In this document: positions 33,566 through 42,150 of the stretch, piece by piece
Layout of the letters: every line of letters starts with the position of its first letter
Position numbering within the stretch: the stretch's first letter is position 1
DNA from: Streptomyces sp. SAJ15
GTDB taxonomy: Bacteria; Actinomycetota; Actinomycetes; Streptomycetales; Streptomycetaceae
Direction: 5' to 3'
Length of the DNA stretch: 64,000 bases
Assembly (NCBI RefSeq): GCF_007595705.1
Contig: NZ_NISY01000001.1
Location: forward strand, 434,001 to 498,000
Made by a program: the position numbers and the translations under genes
The notes under the pieces: generated by a model
Told to the model about the DNA's origin: nothing
What the model saw: only the letters and a program-made list of their open reading frames with translations
Databases searched by the model: none

Positions 33566-35389
33566 ATGGCCACCAACCTCGTCAATCTGGAAGCCGTCGG
33601 CAAGGTGTACGGCACCCGTGCGCTGCTCGACGGCGTCTCCCTCGGCGTCAACGAGGGCGACCGGATCGGCGTCGTCGGCCGCAACGGAGACGGCAAGACC
33701 ACCCTGATCCGGATGCTGGCCCGGCTGGAGGAGGCCGACAGCGGCCGCGTCACCCACGCCGGCGGGCTGCGGCTGGCCGTGCTCACCCAGCACGACTCCC
33801 TCGACCCGGCGGCCACCATCCGGCATGAGGTGATCGGCGACCTGGCCGACCACGAGTGGGCCGGCAACGCCAAGATCCGCGACGTGCTCACCGGGCTGTT
33901 CGGCGGACTCGACCTGCCCTCCTTCCCGCAGGGCCTGGACACGGTGATCGGCCCGCTCTCCGGCGGCGAGCGGCGCCGGATCGCGCTGGCCAAGCTGCTC
34001 ATCGCCGAGCAGGACCTGATCGTGCTGGACGAGCCCACCAACCACCTGGACGTGGAGGGCATCTCCTGGCTCGCCCGGCACCTGAGCGCCCGCCGCTCGG
34101 CGCTGGTCTGCGTCACCCACGACCGGTGGTTCCTGGACCAGGTCTGCACCCGCATGTGGGACGTGCAGCGCGGCGTCGTCCACGAGTACGAGGGCGGCTA
34201 CAGCGACTACGTCTTCGCCCGGGCCGAGCGGGAGCGCATCGCCGCCACCGAGGAGGCCAAGCGGCAGAACCTCATGCGCAAGGAGCTGGCCTGGCTGCGC
34301 CGCGGCGCCCCGGCCCGCACCAGCAAGCCGCGCTTCCGTATCGAGGCGGCCAACGAGCTGATCGCGGACGTGCCGCCGCCGCGCGACTCCTCCGAGCTGA
34401 TGCGCTTCGCCGGCTCGCGTCTGGGCAAGACCGTCTTCGACCTGGAGAGCGTGACCGTCCAGGCCGGCCCGAAGGTGCTGCTGAAGCACCTGACCTGGCA
34501 GCTCGGCCCCGGCGACCGCATCGGTCTGGTCGGCGTCAACGGCGCCGGCAAGACCTCGCTGCTGCGGGCGCTGGCCGAGGCCGCCCGCACCGAGGGCGAG
34601 AAGCAGCCCGCGGCGGGCCGGATCGTGGTCGGCAAGACCGTGCGGCTCGCCTACCTCTCCCAGGACGTCGCCGAACTCGACCCGGACAAGCGGGTGCTGG
34701 AGGCCGTCCAGCAGGTGCGGGACCGCGTCGACCTGGGCAAGGGCCGGGAGATGACGGCGGGCCAGCTGTGCGAGAAGTTCGGCTTCACCAAGGAGAAGCA
34801 GTGGACTCCGGTGGGCGACCTCTCCGGTGGTGAGCGGCGCCGGCTGCAGATCCTGCGGCTGCTCATGGACGAGCCGAACGTGCTGTTCCTGGACGAGCCC
34901 ACCAACGACCTCGACATCGAGACGCTCACCCAGCTGGAGGACCTGCTCGACGGCTGGCCCGGCTCGCTGGTGGTCATCAGCCACGACCGCTACTTCGTCG
35001 AGCGCACCACGGACCGGGTGCTGGCGCTGCTGGGCGACGCCACGCTGCGGATGCTGCCGCGCGGCATCGACGAGTACCTGGAGCGGCGCGAGGCGGCCGC
35101 CGCTGCCGCCAACGCGGCCGCGACGCCCGGGGCCGGGGCCTCGGGCGGCGGCGCCGCGCCCGCCAAGCCCAAGGGCGGCGGCGACACCCGGGCCACGAAG
35201 AAGGAACTCCAGCGCATCGAGCGCCGCCTGGACCGCGTCAGCGAGCAGGAGACGAAGCTGCACGAGCAGATCGCCGAGCACGCCACGGACTTCGAGAAGG
35301 TCGCGGGCCTCGACGCCCAGCTGCGCGAGCTGGCGGGCGAGCGGGAGGAGCTCGAACTGCGCTGGCTGGAGCTGGCCGACGAGGTGTGA
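33566..35389 (+). CDS. ABC-F family ATPase
   Basis: This 607-aa protein has two ABC domains and no membrane segment. Domain 1 has Walker A GRNGDGKTT, signature LSGGERRRIALAK and Walker B LIVLDEPTNHLDV; domain 2 has GVNGAGKTS, LSGGERRRLQI and VLFLDEPTNDLDI. The 80-residue inter-domain linker (ERIAATEEAKRQNLMRKELAWLRRG) is the P-site tRNA-interaction motif of ABC-F translation factors. A C-terminal coiled coil (TRATKKELQRIERRLDRV) follows an Ala/Gly hinge. Members act on stalled ribosomes or give antibiotic resistance; a housekeeping role is more likely given its place next to ispE. ATG 33566 has AGGAG with a rather short 4-base spacer; ATG 33551 is an alternative. Confidence 0.93.
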   Translation: MATNLVNLEAVGKVYGTRALLDGVSLGVNEGDRIGVVGRNGDGKTTLIRMLARLEEADSGRVTHAGGLRLAVLTQHDSLDPAATIRHEVIGDLADHEWAGNAKIRDVLTGLFGGLDLPSFPQGLDTVIGPLSGGERRRIALAKLLIAEQDLIVLDEPTNHLDVEGISWLARHLSARRSALVCVTHDRWFLDQVCTRMWDVQRGVVHEYEGGYSDYVFARAERERIAATEEAKRQNLMRKELAWLRRGAPARTSKPRFRIEAANELIADVPPPRDSSELMRFAGSRLGKTVFDLESVTVQAGPKVLLKHLTWQLGPGDRIGLVGVNGAGKTSLLRALAEAARTEGEKQPAAGRIVVGKTVRLAYLSQDVAELDPDKRVLEAVQQVRDRVDLGKGREMTAGQLCEKFGFTKEKQWTPVGDLSGGERRRLQILRLLMDEPNVLFLDEPTNDLDIETLTQLEDLLDGWPGSLVVISHDRYFVERTTDRVLALLGDATLRMLPRGIDEYLERREAAAAAANAAATPGAGASGGGAAPAKPKGGGDTRATKKELQRIERRLDRVSEQETKLHEQIAEHATDFEKVAGLDAQLRELAGEREELELRWLELADEV

Positions 35390-35505
35390 GGGGCGCGTGG
35401 AGGTGCGGTGCCGCACCTGCAACAACCTCATCACGGGCGGGTCTCGGCCGGCGGTCCCGGTGAGACCAGCCCGTGGGGCGCACGGGTCGGGTGATACAAA
35501 GAACT

Positions 35506-35535
35506 CCCGCTTGCCAGCCGTTGACTGGCGGGTTT
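35506..35535 (+). terminator. Terminator-like hairpin after the ABC-F gene
   Basis: CCCGC and TTGCCAG (35506-35517) pair with CTGGCGGG (35525-35532) with a 2-base bulge, followed by TTT. It lies 117 bp past the ABC-F stop. Confidence 0.5.
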
Positions 35536-35553
35536 CATGTCCGATTCGCTCCT

Positions 35554-35606
35554 TCCCGAGGGGTTTTGATCCTCTCCCAGCTGTCGCCGGGAGGTGCCCC
35601 TCGGGA
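35554..35606 (+). promoter_or_regulatory. Long-range leader dyad before the beta-propeller gene
   Basis: TCCCGAGGGG (35554-35563) and CCCCTCGGGA (35597-35606) are perfectly complementary 10-base arms with 33 bases between. The structure lies 51 bp before the start codon, so it may form in the 5' leader RNA. A role is not known. Confidence 0.4.
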
Positions 35607-35657
35607 TCGCGGGGGAGACCGATCGGCCGCTGAGCCCGCGCGAGAAGGAAATACCCG

Positions 35658-37685
35658 ATGTCACAGCCGCCCCAGCCGCCCAACCAGCCTCCCCCTGGCT
35701 CGCCCGGGGGCGGCTTCGGCGCACCGCAGACCCCTCCGCCCGGCCAGCCCCCGCAGAACGCGGGCGGCTACGGGTACCCGCCGCAGGCCCCCGGCCAGGC
35801 GCCGGGTCAGCCGCCGCAGACCCCGCCGCAGAACGCGGGCGGCTACGGCTATCCGCCGCAGGCCCCCGCCCAGGCGCCGGGTCAGCCGCCGCAGACCCCG
35901 CCGCAGAACGCCGGTGGTTACGGCTATCCGCAGGCTCCCGCGTCGGCGCCACAGACCCCGCCGCCGGGCGGCTTCCCGGGCCAGCCGCCGCAGACTCCGC
36001 CGCAGAACGCCGGTGGCTACGGCTATCCGCAGGCTCCCGCGTCGGCGCCGCAGACCCCGCCGCCGGGCGGCCTCCCGGGCCAGCCCGTGCACGCACAGCC
36101 CACCCAGGTGGGCATGCCCTCCCCGTTCGCCACCGGCCCGCAGCAGCAGTACGGCTACCCGCCGCAGGCCGCGCCCCCGGGCGCGTACCCCTCCGGCGGC
36201 TACCCCACGGTGCCCGGCACCCCGGGCGGGAGCGGCAAGTCCAAGCAGCGGATGATGGTCATCGTCAGCGCGGTGGTCGCGGTCGCGCTCGCCGCCGGCG
36301 TCGGCATCTTCTTCGCCACCAAGGACGACCCCGAGCCCAAGCCCAAGCCCGGCCCCACCGCGAGCGGCAGCGAGGGCGGGACCGAGGGCGGCGAGGGCGG
36401 CAAGAACGGCGGCAAGGACCCCTTCAAGGACGTCCCCCCCGCGGAGACGGTCGACGCCGAGCTGCTCGCCAAGGTGCCCATGCCCAAGGTCGACGACCTG
36501 TTCAAGGTCCCCGGCGTCTGGACGACCGACACGGTCTTCGCCAAGGCCGGCGTCAACGAGATCCTCGGCTTCTCGCCGGACGGCCGCAGCAGCAAGTGGA
36601 AGATCCCGCTGGACGGCGAGATCTGCTGGTCCTCGGCCCATGTCACCGAGGACGGCAAGACCGCGGTGCTCTTCGAGGACCACAAGCCCAAGAACAAGGA
36701 CGACTACGCGAGCTGCTCCGAGGTCGGCCTCATCGACCTCAACGCCGGCAAGATGGTGTGGAAGAAGCACATCGCCGAGGAGGGCGACCGCGTCACCTTC
36801 GACGAGGTCACCATCGGCGGCGGCACCGTGGCCGCGGGCGGATCCCGCGGCGGCGCCGCCTGGTCGCTGGCCGGCAAGGAGCTGTGGAAGCCCACGGAGG
36901 GCGACGACTGCGCCGACCAGGGCTACGCCGGCGGCAGTGACAAGCTGGTCGCGGTCCACCAGTGCGGCGACTACAGCAACCCGCGCATCGAGGTGCAGAC
37001 CGTCGACCCGACCTCCGGCGCGGTGAAGTCCTCCTACACGGTGCCCTCGGGCATCGAGTACGTCCACGTGGCCTCCACCGACCCGCTGATCATCGGCTTC
37101 GACGCCGGTGACTCCACGGGCGCGGCGGTCTCCGACTTCCTCGTCATCGACGACAGCGCGAAGGCCGGCAAGCTGCGCAGCAAGATCGCCACGCTGAACG
37201 GCCAGTACACCGCCAAGTGCGAGTCGGTCAACGTGGAGGGCTGCGCCCAGCTCGCCGTCAGCAAGGAGGCCGACACGCTGTTCATGGCCACGGAGGAGCG
37301 CCCCAGCTCCAACTCCGGGGCGCAGAACGAGATCGTCGCCTTCAGCCTGAAGACGGGCAAGGCGGTCGGCAAGGCCGACGGCGTCGCGGAGGCCACCCTG
37401 GTGCCGCTGGGCGTGGACAAGGACGGCTACGTCATCGTCTACCAGGAGAGCAGCTACTCCAAGGGCGGCGGCGTCTGGCGGATCCACCCGACGAAGTACG
37501 AGAAGTCGCAGCTGCTGCGCAACCCCGATGCCAGCGCCGAGCTGGAGGGCGACTTCGCCCCGAACCACGAATGGGTGGTCTACGGGAACGGTCGTCTCTA
37601 CCTGGGGGCCGTCTACGCGGACAAGCCGTCCAGCAAGTACGACAAGGACGACCCGCTCGCCATGGTCTTCGGCGCCTCCAGCTGA
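35658..37685 (+). CDS. Membrane-anchored PQQ-like beta-propeller protein with Pro/Gln/Gly-rich N-terminus
   Basis: This 675-aa protein has a cytoplasmic Pro/Gln/Gly/Tyr-rich, disordered N-terminal region (residues 1-190, repeats such as PPQNAGGYGYP). A single membrane helix follows (MMVIVSAVVAVALAAGVGIFFA, about residues 197-218), then a charged linker. The extracytoplasmic domain has PQQ/BamB-like blades (DGEICWSSAHVTEDGKTAVLFED; GGRSRGGAAWSLAGKELWKP-like strands). Four or more Cys in the exterior domain may form disulfides. Similar proteins are common in Streptomyces, with no established role. ATG 35658 follows GAGAAGGAAA. The N-terminal coding DNA contains a 99-bp (33-aa) internal duplication. 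Confidence 0.85.
   Translation: MSQPPQPPNQPPPGSPGGGFGAPQTPPPGQPPQNAGGYGYPPQAPGQAPGQPPQTPPQNAGGYGYPPQAPAQAPGQPPQTPPQNAGGYGYPQAPASAPQTPPPGGFPGQPPQTPPQNAGGYGYPQAPASAPQTPPPGGLPGQPVHAQPTQVGMPSPFATGPQQQYGYPPQAAPPGAYPSGGYPTVPGTPGGSGKSKQRMMVIVSAVVAVALAAGVGIFFATKDDPEPKPKPGPTASGSEGGTEGGEGGKNGGKDPFKDVPPAETVDAELLAKVPMPKVDDLFKVPGVWTTDTVFAKAGVNEILGFSPDGRSSKWKIPLDGEICWSSAHVTEDGKTAVLFEDHKPKNKDDYASCSEVGLIDLNAGKMVWKKHIAEEGDRVTFDEVTIGGGTVAAGGSRGGAAWSLAGKELWKPTEGDDCADQGYAGGSDKLVAVHQCGDYSNPRIEVQTVDPTSGAVKSSYTVPSGIEYVHVASTDPLIIGFDAGDSTGAAVSDFLVIDDSAKAGKLRSKIATLNGQYTAKCESVNVEGCAQLAVSKEADTLFMATEERPSSNSGAQNEIVAFSLKTGKAVGKADGVAEATLVPLGVDKDGYVIVYQESSYSKGGGVWRIHPTKYEKSQLLRNPDASAELEGDFAPNHEWVVYGNGRLYLGAVYADKPSSKYDKDDPLAMVFGASS
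35892..36089 (+). repeat. 99-bp tandem duplication within the beta-propeller gene
   Basis: Two adjacent 99-bp copies (35892-35990 and 35991-36089) differ at a few bases and encode the 33-aa unit running from QTPPQNAGGYGYPQAPASA to PGQPP. Less regular related units precede them. The copy number can change without a frameshift. Confidence 0.75.
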
Positions 37686-37713
37686 TCTTCCGCCGCCGGC
37701 CAATGATCGCCGT

Positions 37714-37745
37714 GGCCCCGCCCGCACTGCTGTGCCGGCGGGGCC
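37714..37745 (+). terminator. Terminator after the beta-propeller gene
   Basis: Perfect 9-bp arms GGCCCCGCC (37714-37722) and GGCGGGGCC (37737-37745), 28 bp past the stop codon. Confidence 0.75.
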
Positions 37746-37978
37746 GCTGCCGTATAAAGGGGTCGCTCGACGGTAGCGGAACGATCCCTTTCGGACGCTG
37801 ACGTGATGTCAAGTAGGCGCCATTGGCCGGGATTTCGGCATTCCGGGGGGCTTCTTCCCGGTAAGGGGCGCGCGAGGTCGAACAACCGTGTAGCTTCCCG
37901 GAACAAAGGGCTCACGGGCTGTGACGATGCGGGGTCGTTATCGTTAGCGCGAACGGCAGAGCAAGGGGGCCACAAGGG

Positions 37979-38000
37979 CCCAGGGACTCGTTTCCCTGGG
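37979..38000 (+). promoter_or_regulatory. Leader hairpin next to the response-regulator ribosome site
   Basis: CCCAGGGA (37979-37986) and TCCCTGGG (37993-38000) are perfect 8-bp arms with a 6-base loop, ending 17 bp before the start codon. This is the usual position for an operator or an mRNA element that affects initiation. Confidence 0.45.
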
Positions 38001-38017
38001 CGAATGGGGGGGAGCTC

Positions 38018-38737
38018 ATGGGCGTGCGACTCATGGTGGTCGACGACCACCGGCTGCTCGCTGAGGCGCTCGCCTCGGCGCTGAAGCTGCGCGGGCACCG
38101 GGTGCTCGCGGCGGCGGCGCCGAGCGCCGGGGCCGCCGAACTGGTGGTCAGCCGGGCGCCGGAGGTGTGCCTGCTGGGCACGTCGACACCGGCCGAACCC
38201 GGCGCCTTCGAACCGGTGGTGCGGATCAAACGGGAACGGCCGCAGGTCGCGGTGGTGGTGCTCGGGCCGGTCCCGAGCCCGCGCGGTATCGCCGCCGCCT
38301 TCGCCGCCGGCGCGTCCGGCTATGTGCGGCACGACGAGCGCATCGACGGCGTGGAGCGGGCCATGGTCAAGGCGCGGGCGGGCGAGGCGGCGGTGGCCCC
38401 GCAGCTCCTCCAGGGCGCCTTCACGGAGCTGCTCAATCCGGCCGCGCAGCCGGACGACGAGGGCGCCCGGCTGCTCCAGATGCTCACGCCGCGCGAGGTC
38501 GAGGTGCTGGTGCGGGTCGCCGAGGGCGAGGACACCCGCCTCATCGCCGCCGGCATGGGCATCGCGCCCAGCACCGCCCGCACCCATGTCCAGCGCGTTC
38601 TGATGAAGCTCGGCGTCGGCTCCCGGCTGGAGGCCGCCGCGCTGGCGGCCCGCACGGGGCTCCTCGACCGGGCCGGAGCCGCCGGAGCCGCCGGTGGCGT
38701 GGGCGGCCCCTCGGGCGCGGGGCGCGCGGTGCGGTAG
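38018..38737 (+). CDS. LuxR/NarL-type response regulator with degenerate receiver
   Basis: The 239-aa protein has an N-terminal receiver-like domain (1-120) and a C-terminal LuxR helix-turn-helix (LTPREVEVLVRVAEGEDTRLIAAGMGIAPSTARTHVQRVLMKLGV, about residues 155-200). The acidic pocket Asp-Asp at 9-10 is present. The phosphoacceptor position reads LLGTSTP, with Gly54 in place of Asp, and the conserved Lys is replaced in GYVRHD. Phosphorylation is thus unlikely; it is probably an aspartate-less regulator working by ligand binding or constitutively. No kinase gene is adjacent. ATG 38018 follows GGGGGGAG. An unusual leader hairpin precedes it. Confidence 0.9.
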   Translation: MGVRLMVVDDHRLLAEALASALKLRGHRVLAAAAPSAGAAELVVSRAPEVCLLGTSTPAEPGAFEPVVRIKRERPQVAVVVLGPVPSPRGIAAAFAAGASGYVRHDERIDGVERAMVKARAGEAAVAPQLLQGAFTELLNPAAQPDDEGARLLQMLTPREVEVLVRVAEGEDTRLIAAGMGIAPSTARTHVQRVLMKLGVGSRLEAAALAARTGLLDRAGAAGAAGGVGGPSGAGRAVR

Positions 38738-38862
38738 GCGTTTCCCCCTCCGGTCGGCCTCGGTGTCGGCTTCGGCGTGTGTTCCGGCGGTGGCGGTGGG
38801 TCCGGCACCGCCGGGCCGGCTGTCGGGGGCCTCGCCGTCGCGGTGGAAGCGGTGTCGCCGCG

Positions 38863-39174
38863 TCACTCCGCGGGGGTGTCCGGGGTCTCCTCCGGCTCCG
38901 GGAGGGGCGGGGCGTGGACGACCGGCCGTAGCCACGCCCAGACCAGGAAGAACGCGCCGAGGGCGAGCATGCCGATGCCCGTCCAGAGGTTGATGTTGAT
39001 GTCCTGGGCCTTCTTCAGGTCCGCGTCGGAGGCGGTGAGGCCGGCGATGGTGACGATGATGCCGTAGACGACGAAGAGGCCGCCGATGATGCGGCGGATG
39101 TCGAAGAGGCGGGCCGCCGTGGCCGACCTGCGCTCCAGTTCCTCGACGTCGTGCTGGTACTCGTACTCGCTCAT
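38863..39174 (-). CDS. Small two-helix membrane protein downstream of the SSS symporter
   Basis: The 103-aa protein has a charged N-terminus (MSEYEYQHDVEELERRSATAARLFDIRR) and two membrane helices, IIGGLFVVYGIIVTIAGL and NLWTGIGMLALGAFFLVWAWL, with an acidic/Pro tail. It lies 33 bp after the symporter stop on the same strand and is probably cotranscribed. Small proteins of this kind often accompany sodium-solute symporters and may be an accessory subunit; that role is inference. Confidence 0.78.
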   Translation of the reverse strand: MSEYEYQHDVEELERRSATAARLFDIRRIIGGLFVVYGIIVTIAGLTASDADLKKAQDININLWTGIGMLALGAFFLVWAWLRPVVHAPPLPEPEETPDTPAE

Positions 39175-39207
39175 GATGGGTGCACCTCGGCGTCCGGTGG
39201 AGCGGCG

Positions 39208-40878
39208 TCAGATGGAGAACGGGATGTAGCAGGCGGCCGCCAGGACGATCGCGCCCCAGCCCAGCAGCGCCGGCTTGCGGTACCAGGCGTCGTCGCCGGC
39301 GGCCGGCGGCTCGGCCATGCCGGGGGAGCGGGTGCCGTAGACCAGGCCCGCCAGCTGCTCGATCGGCTTGGGCCGGGTGAACGCCGAGACGGCCACCATC
39401 ACCACGCCGCCGACGACGAAGGCCACGATCGAGGAGACGAAGTTGGCGCCCTGGTCGCTGGGGATGTCCACGACGCCCTGCTTGTAGAACCAGAAGTAGT
39501 TGACCATCGCGGCGACCGTGCCGGACAGCAGGCCCCAGAAGCCGGCCGCGGCCGTCGACCGCTTCCAGAACATGCCGATGATGAAGACGCAGAACAGCGG
39601 CACGTTGAAGAACGAGAACAGCGTCTGCAGATAGTTCATGATGTTGCTGAAGGACGAGGCGATGAAGGCCGTGCCCATGCCCATCAGCACGCCGATCGCG
39701 GTCACCACCCGGCCGGTCGCCAGGTAGTAGCGGTCCTCCCGCCCCTTGACCACGTACGCGGCCCAGATGTCGTTGGTGAAGACGGTGTTGAAGGACGAGA
39801 CGTTGGCCGCCATGCCGGCCATGAACGCGGCGAGCAGGCCGGTGACCGCGACGCCCAGGACGCCGTTGGGGAGCAGGTCGCGCATGAGCAGCGGGATGGC
39901 GTCGTTGTACTGGAGGTCGCTGCCCTCCTTGCCCAGCGTCGGCTCCATGGCCAGGGCGATCAGCCCGGGGACGACCACCACCATGGGGATGAGGATCTTG
40001 GGGTAGGCGGCGATCAGCGGGGTGCGCTGGGCGGCCGACAGGTTGCGCGCCGACAGGGCCCGCTGCACCTCGGCGAAGTTGGTGGTCCAGTAGCCGAAGC
40101 TCATCACGAAGCCCAGGCCGAGCACGATGGTCAGCCAGTTGGCGCCCAGCGGGTTGGGTTCGCCGATGCCGGTGCCGCCCCAGGCGGAGAGGAAGTCGTC
40201 GCCGTGGCTGCCGGTGAGGGTGTCCGACAGCCCGTCCCAGCCGCCGACCCGCTTGAGACCGACGACGGTCAACGGGATCAGCGCGGCGAGGATGACGAAG
40301 AACTGCAGTACCTCGTTGTAGATGGCGGAGGACAGGCCGCCGAGCGTGATGTAGGCGAGGACGAAGAAGCCGGCGACCACGATCGCGACCCACTGCGGCC
40401 AGCCGATCAGCGCCTCCAGCACGATCGCCATCGCGTAGAGGTTGACGCCGGCGATCAGCACCGAGGAGACGGCGAAGATCAGGGAGCTGAGCAGGTGCGA
40501 GGAGGGCCCGAAGCGGTGCAGCAGGAACTCGGGGACGGACCTGACCTTGGAGCCGTAGTAGAAGGGCATCATCACCAGGCCCAGGAAGACCATGGCGGGG
40601 ATGGCGCCGACCCAGTACCAGTGCACGGTGTAGGCGCCGTACTGCGCGCCGTTGGCGGCCATGCCGAGGATCTCGGTGGCGCCGAGATTGGCGGCGACGA
40701 AGGCCAGGCCGGTGACCCAGGCCGGCAGCGACCGCCCGGAGAGGAAGAAGTCCAGGCTGGTCTTCACGCTGCGCCGGGCGAAGTAGCCGATGCCCAGGAC
40801 GACGACGAAGTAGATGCCCAGGATCGTGTAGTCGAGCCCGTTGGTGGGGAGTCGCAGCCCGTCAGCCAAGTACTGCAT
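39208..40878 (-). CDS. Sodium:solute symporter (SSS family), probable sugar uptake
   Basis: The 556-aa transporter has 13-14 predicted helices. SSS signatures include YFVVVLGIGYFARRSVKTSLDFFLSGRSLP, GLAFVAANLGATEILGMAANGAQYG and TNFAEVQRALSARNLSAAQRTPL, near the Na+ and substrate sites. The sequence is closest in style to SGLT-type sugar transporters. It is divergent from galTEK with 225 bp between and shares the regulatory repeats there, so galactose uptake is likely; this is inferred from context and recalled Streptomyces gene order. ATG 40878 gives MQYLADGL; an in-frame start at 40920 adds 14 residues. Confidence 0.92.
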   Translation of the reverse strand: MQYLADGLRLPTNGLDYTILGIYFVVVLGIGYFARRSVKTSLDFFLSGRSLPAWVTGLAFVAANLGATEILGMAANGAQYGAYTVHWYWVGAIPAMVFLGLVMMPFYYGSKVRSVPEFLLHRFGPSSHLLSSLIFAVSSVLIAGVNLYAMAIVLEALIGWPQWVAIVVAGFFVLAYITLGGLSSAIYNEVLQFFVILAALIPLTVVGLKRVGGWDGLSDTLTGSHGDDFLSAWGGTGIGEPNPLGANWLTIVLGLGFVMSFGYWTTNFAEVQRALSARNLSAAQRTPLIAAYPKILIPMVVVVPGLIALAMEPTLGKEGSDLQYNDAIPLLMRDLLPNGVLGVAVTGLLAAFMAGMAANVSSFNTVFTNDIWAAYVVKGREDRYYLATGRVVTAIGVLMGMGTAFIASSFSNIMNYLQTLFSFFNVPLFCVFIIGMFWKRSTAAAGFWGLLSGTVAAMVNYFWFYKQGVVDIPSDQGANFVSSIVAFVVGGVVMVAVSAFTRPKPIEQLAGLVYGTRSPGMAEPPAAGDDAWYRKPALLGWGAIVLAAACYIPFSI

Positions 40879-40936
40879 CGAATCACTCTTTTCGAGTCCG
40901 CTGCCAGCACGGGAACGCACAGGAACGTACGCTTCT

Positions 40937-40955
40937 CTGTTCAGTTTCTGAACAG
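40937..40955. promoter_or_regulatory. 19-bp palindrome between the symporter and galT
   Basis: CTGTTCAG (40937-40944) and CTGAACAG (40948-40955) are perfect 8-bp arms around TTT. It lies 59 bp before the symporter start, in the divergent promoter region, and is directly followed by the first TTATGTTGAGT repeat. It is probably an operator of the galactose regulator. Confidence 0.6.
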
Positions 40956-41078
40956 TTATGTTGAGTCTCTTTGTTGGATCGTGATGAACGTAGCCGAATC
41001 ATCTCGGTATGTCCGGGAATCACGGGCGCATTGACGCCGCTGTTGAGTCGTGGTTCATTGTGTTTGTTTATGTTGAGT
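40956..41078 (+). repeat. Direct repeats in the gal promoter region
   Basis: TTATGTTGAGT occurs exactly at 40956-40966 and 41068-41078; TGTTGAGT also occurs at 41041-41048 and TTGAG at 41081-41085. A TTGACG hexamer at 41031-41036 could be the -35 of the galT promoter. Streptomyces galP1 is known to be controlled through direct repeats near the start site; the match of these repeats to that operator is inferred. Confidence 0.6.
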
Positions 41079-41103
41079 AGTTGAGGAGCGGCGAGGAGTC
41101 CCG

Positions 41104-42150
41104 GTGCGGAAGACGGCGGTCCGGCTGGCGGACGGGCGTGAGTTGATCTACTACGACTCAGGCCACGACGCGGTGCGCGACGCCGTCGACCGGCGGCCGC
41201 CGGAACCCCCCGCGACCACCTCCGAGATCCGCCTCGACCCGCTGCTCGGCGACCGGGTGGCGATCGCCTCGCACCGCCAGGGCCGCACCTATCACCCGCC
41301 CGCCGACCAGTGCCCGCTGTGCCCCTCCCGCCCCGGCCGCCCCAGCGAGATCCCGGCCGCCGACTACGACGTCGTCGTCTTCGAGAACCGCTTCCCGTCG
41401 CTGGTCGGCGATGCCGGGCGGTGCGAGGTGGTCTGCTTCACCCCCGAGCACGACGCCTCCTTCGCCGACCTCACCCCGCGGCAGGCCGCACTGGTGCTCG
41501 CCGCCTGGACCGACCGCACCGCCGAACTGGCCCGACTCCCCGCGGTCGAGCAGGTCTTCTGCTTCGAGAACCGGGGCGCGGAGATCGGCGTGACCCTCGG
41601 CCACCCGCACGGCCAGATCTACGGCTATCCCTTCGCCACCCCCCGCACCGAGGCGATGCTGCGCTCACTCGCCGCGCACCGCGAGCGCACCGGCGGGCGC
41701 AACCTCTTCGACGACGTGCTGGCCGACGAGCGGGCGGACGGCCGGCGGATCGTCCTCGACGGCGAACACTGGCTGGCCTTCGTGCCGTATGCCGCGCACT
41801 GGCCGTACGAGGCGCACCTCTACCCGAAGCGCCGGGTACCGGACCTGCGGGCGCTGGACGAGGCGGCCCGCGCGGAGTTCCCGGAGGTGTATCTGGAACT
41901 CCTCAGGCGGTTCGACCGGATCTTCGGCGACGCCGAGCCCCCTACGCCGTACGTCGCCGGCTGGCACCAGGCGCCGTTCCGGGCGGCCGACCGCGACCGG
42001 TTCGCGCTCCACCTCGAGCTCTTCACCATTCGCCGCACTGCCGGCAAGCTCAAGTTCCTCGCGGGTTCCGAATCCGGCATGAGTGTGTTCATCAACGACG
42101 TGCCGCCGGAGGCCGCGGCGCAGCGACTGCGAGAGGTAGCGAGCACATGA
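41104..42150 (+). CDS. galT: Galactose-1-phosphate uridylyltransferase
   Basis: The 348-aa Leloir pathway enzyme exchanges UMP between UDP-glucose and galactose-1-phosphate. The catalytic His triad lies in [16 protein letters not shown] (HPH, about residues 168-170); CPLCPSRP (about residues 71-76) is the first zinc-binding Cys pair, and FENRFPSL plus [12 protein letters not shown] are further family blocks. The GTG start follows GAGGAG. It is the first gene of galTEK, overlapping galE by 4 bp. Confidence 0.95.
   Translation: MRKTAVRLADGRELIYYDSGHDAVRDAVDRRPPEPPATTSEIRLDPLLGDRVAIASHRQGRTYHPPADQCPLCPSRPGRPSEIPAADYDVVVFENRFPSLVGDAGRCEVVCFTPEHDASFADLTPRQAALVLAAWTDRTAELARLPAVEQVFCFENRGAEIGVTLGHPHGQIYGYPFATPRTEAMLRSLAAHRERTGGRNLFDDVLADERADGRRIVLDGEHWLAFVPYAAHWPYEAHLYPKRRVPDLRALDEAARAEFPEVYLELLRRFDRIFGDAEPPTPYVAGWHQAPFRAADRDRFALHLELFTIRRTAGKLKFLAGSESGMSVFINDVPPEAAAQRLREVAST

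Larger units (their letters stand above)
37686..38017. other. 332-bp gap before the atypical response regulator
   Basis: No gene is visible. It holds the terminator at 37714-37745, an imperfect AAAGGGGTCG / CGATCCCTTT dyad near 37755-37794, a probable promoter around 37921-37946 and the leader hairpin at 37979-38000, the latter directly before a GGGGGGAG ribosome site. Confidence 0.5.

Noticed and set aside
35397..35633. 78-codon frame with CRTCNNL (CxxC) after the ABC-F gene
   Set aside because: No ribosome site, one CxxC only, Arg/Pro/Gly-biased remainder, and it overlaps a terminator-like hairpin.
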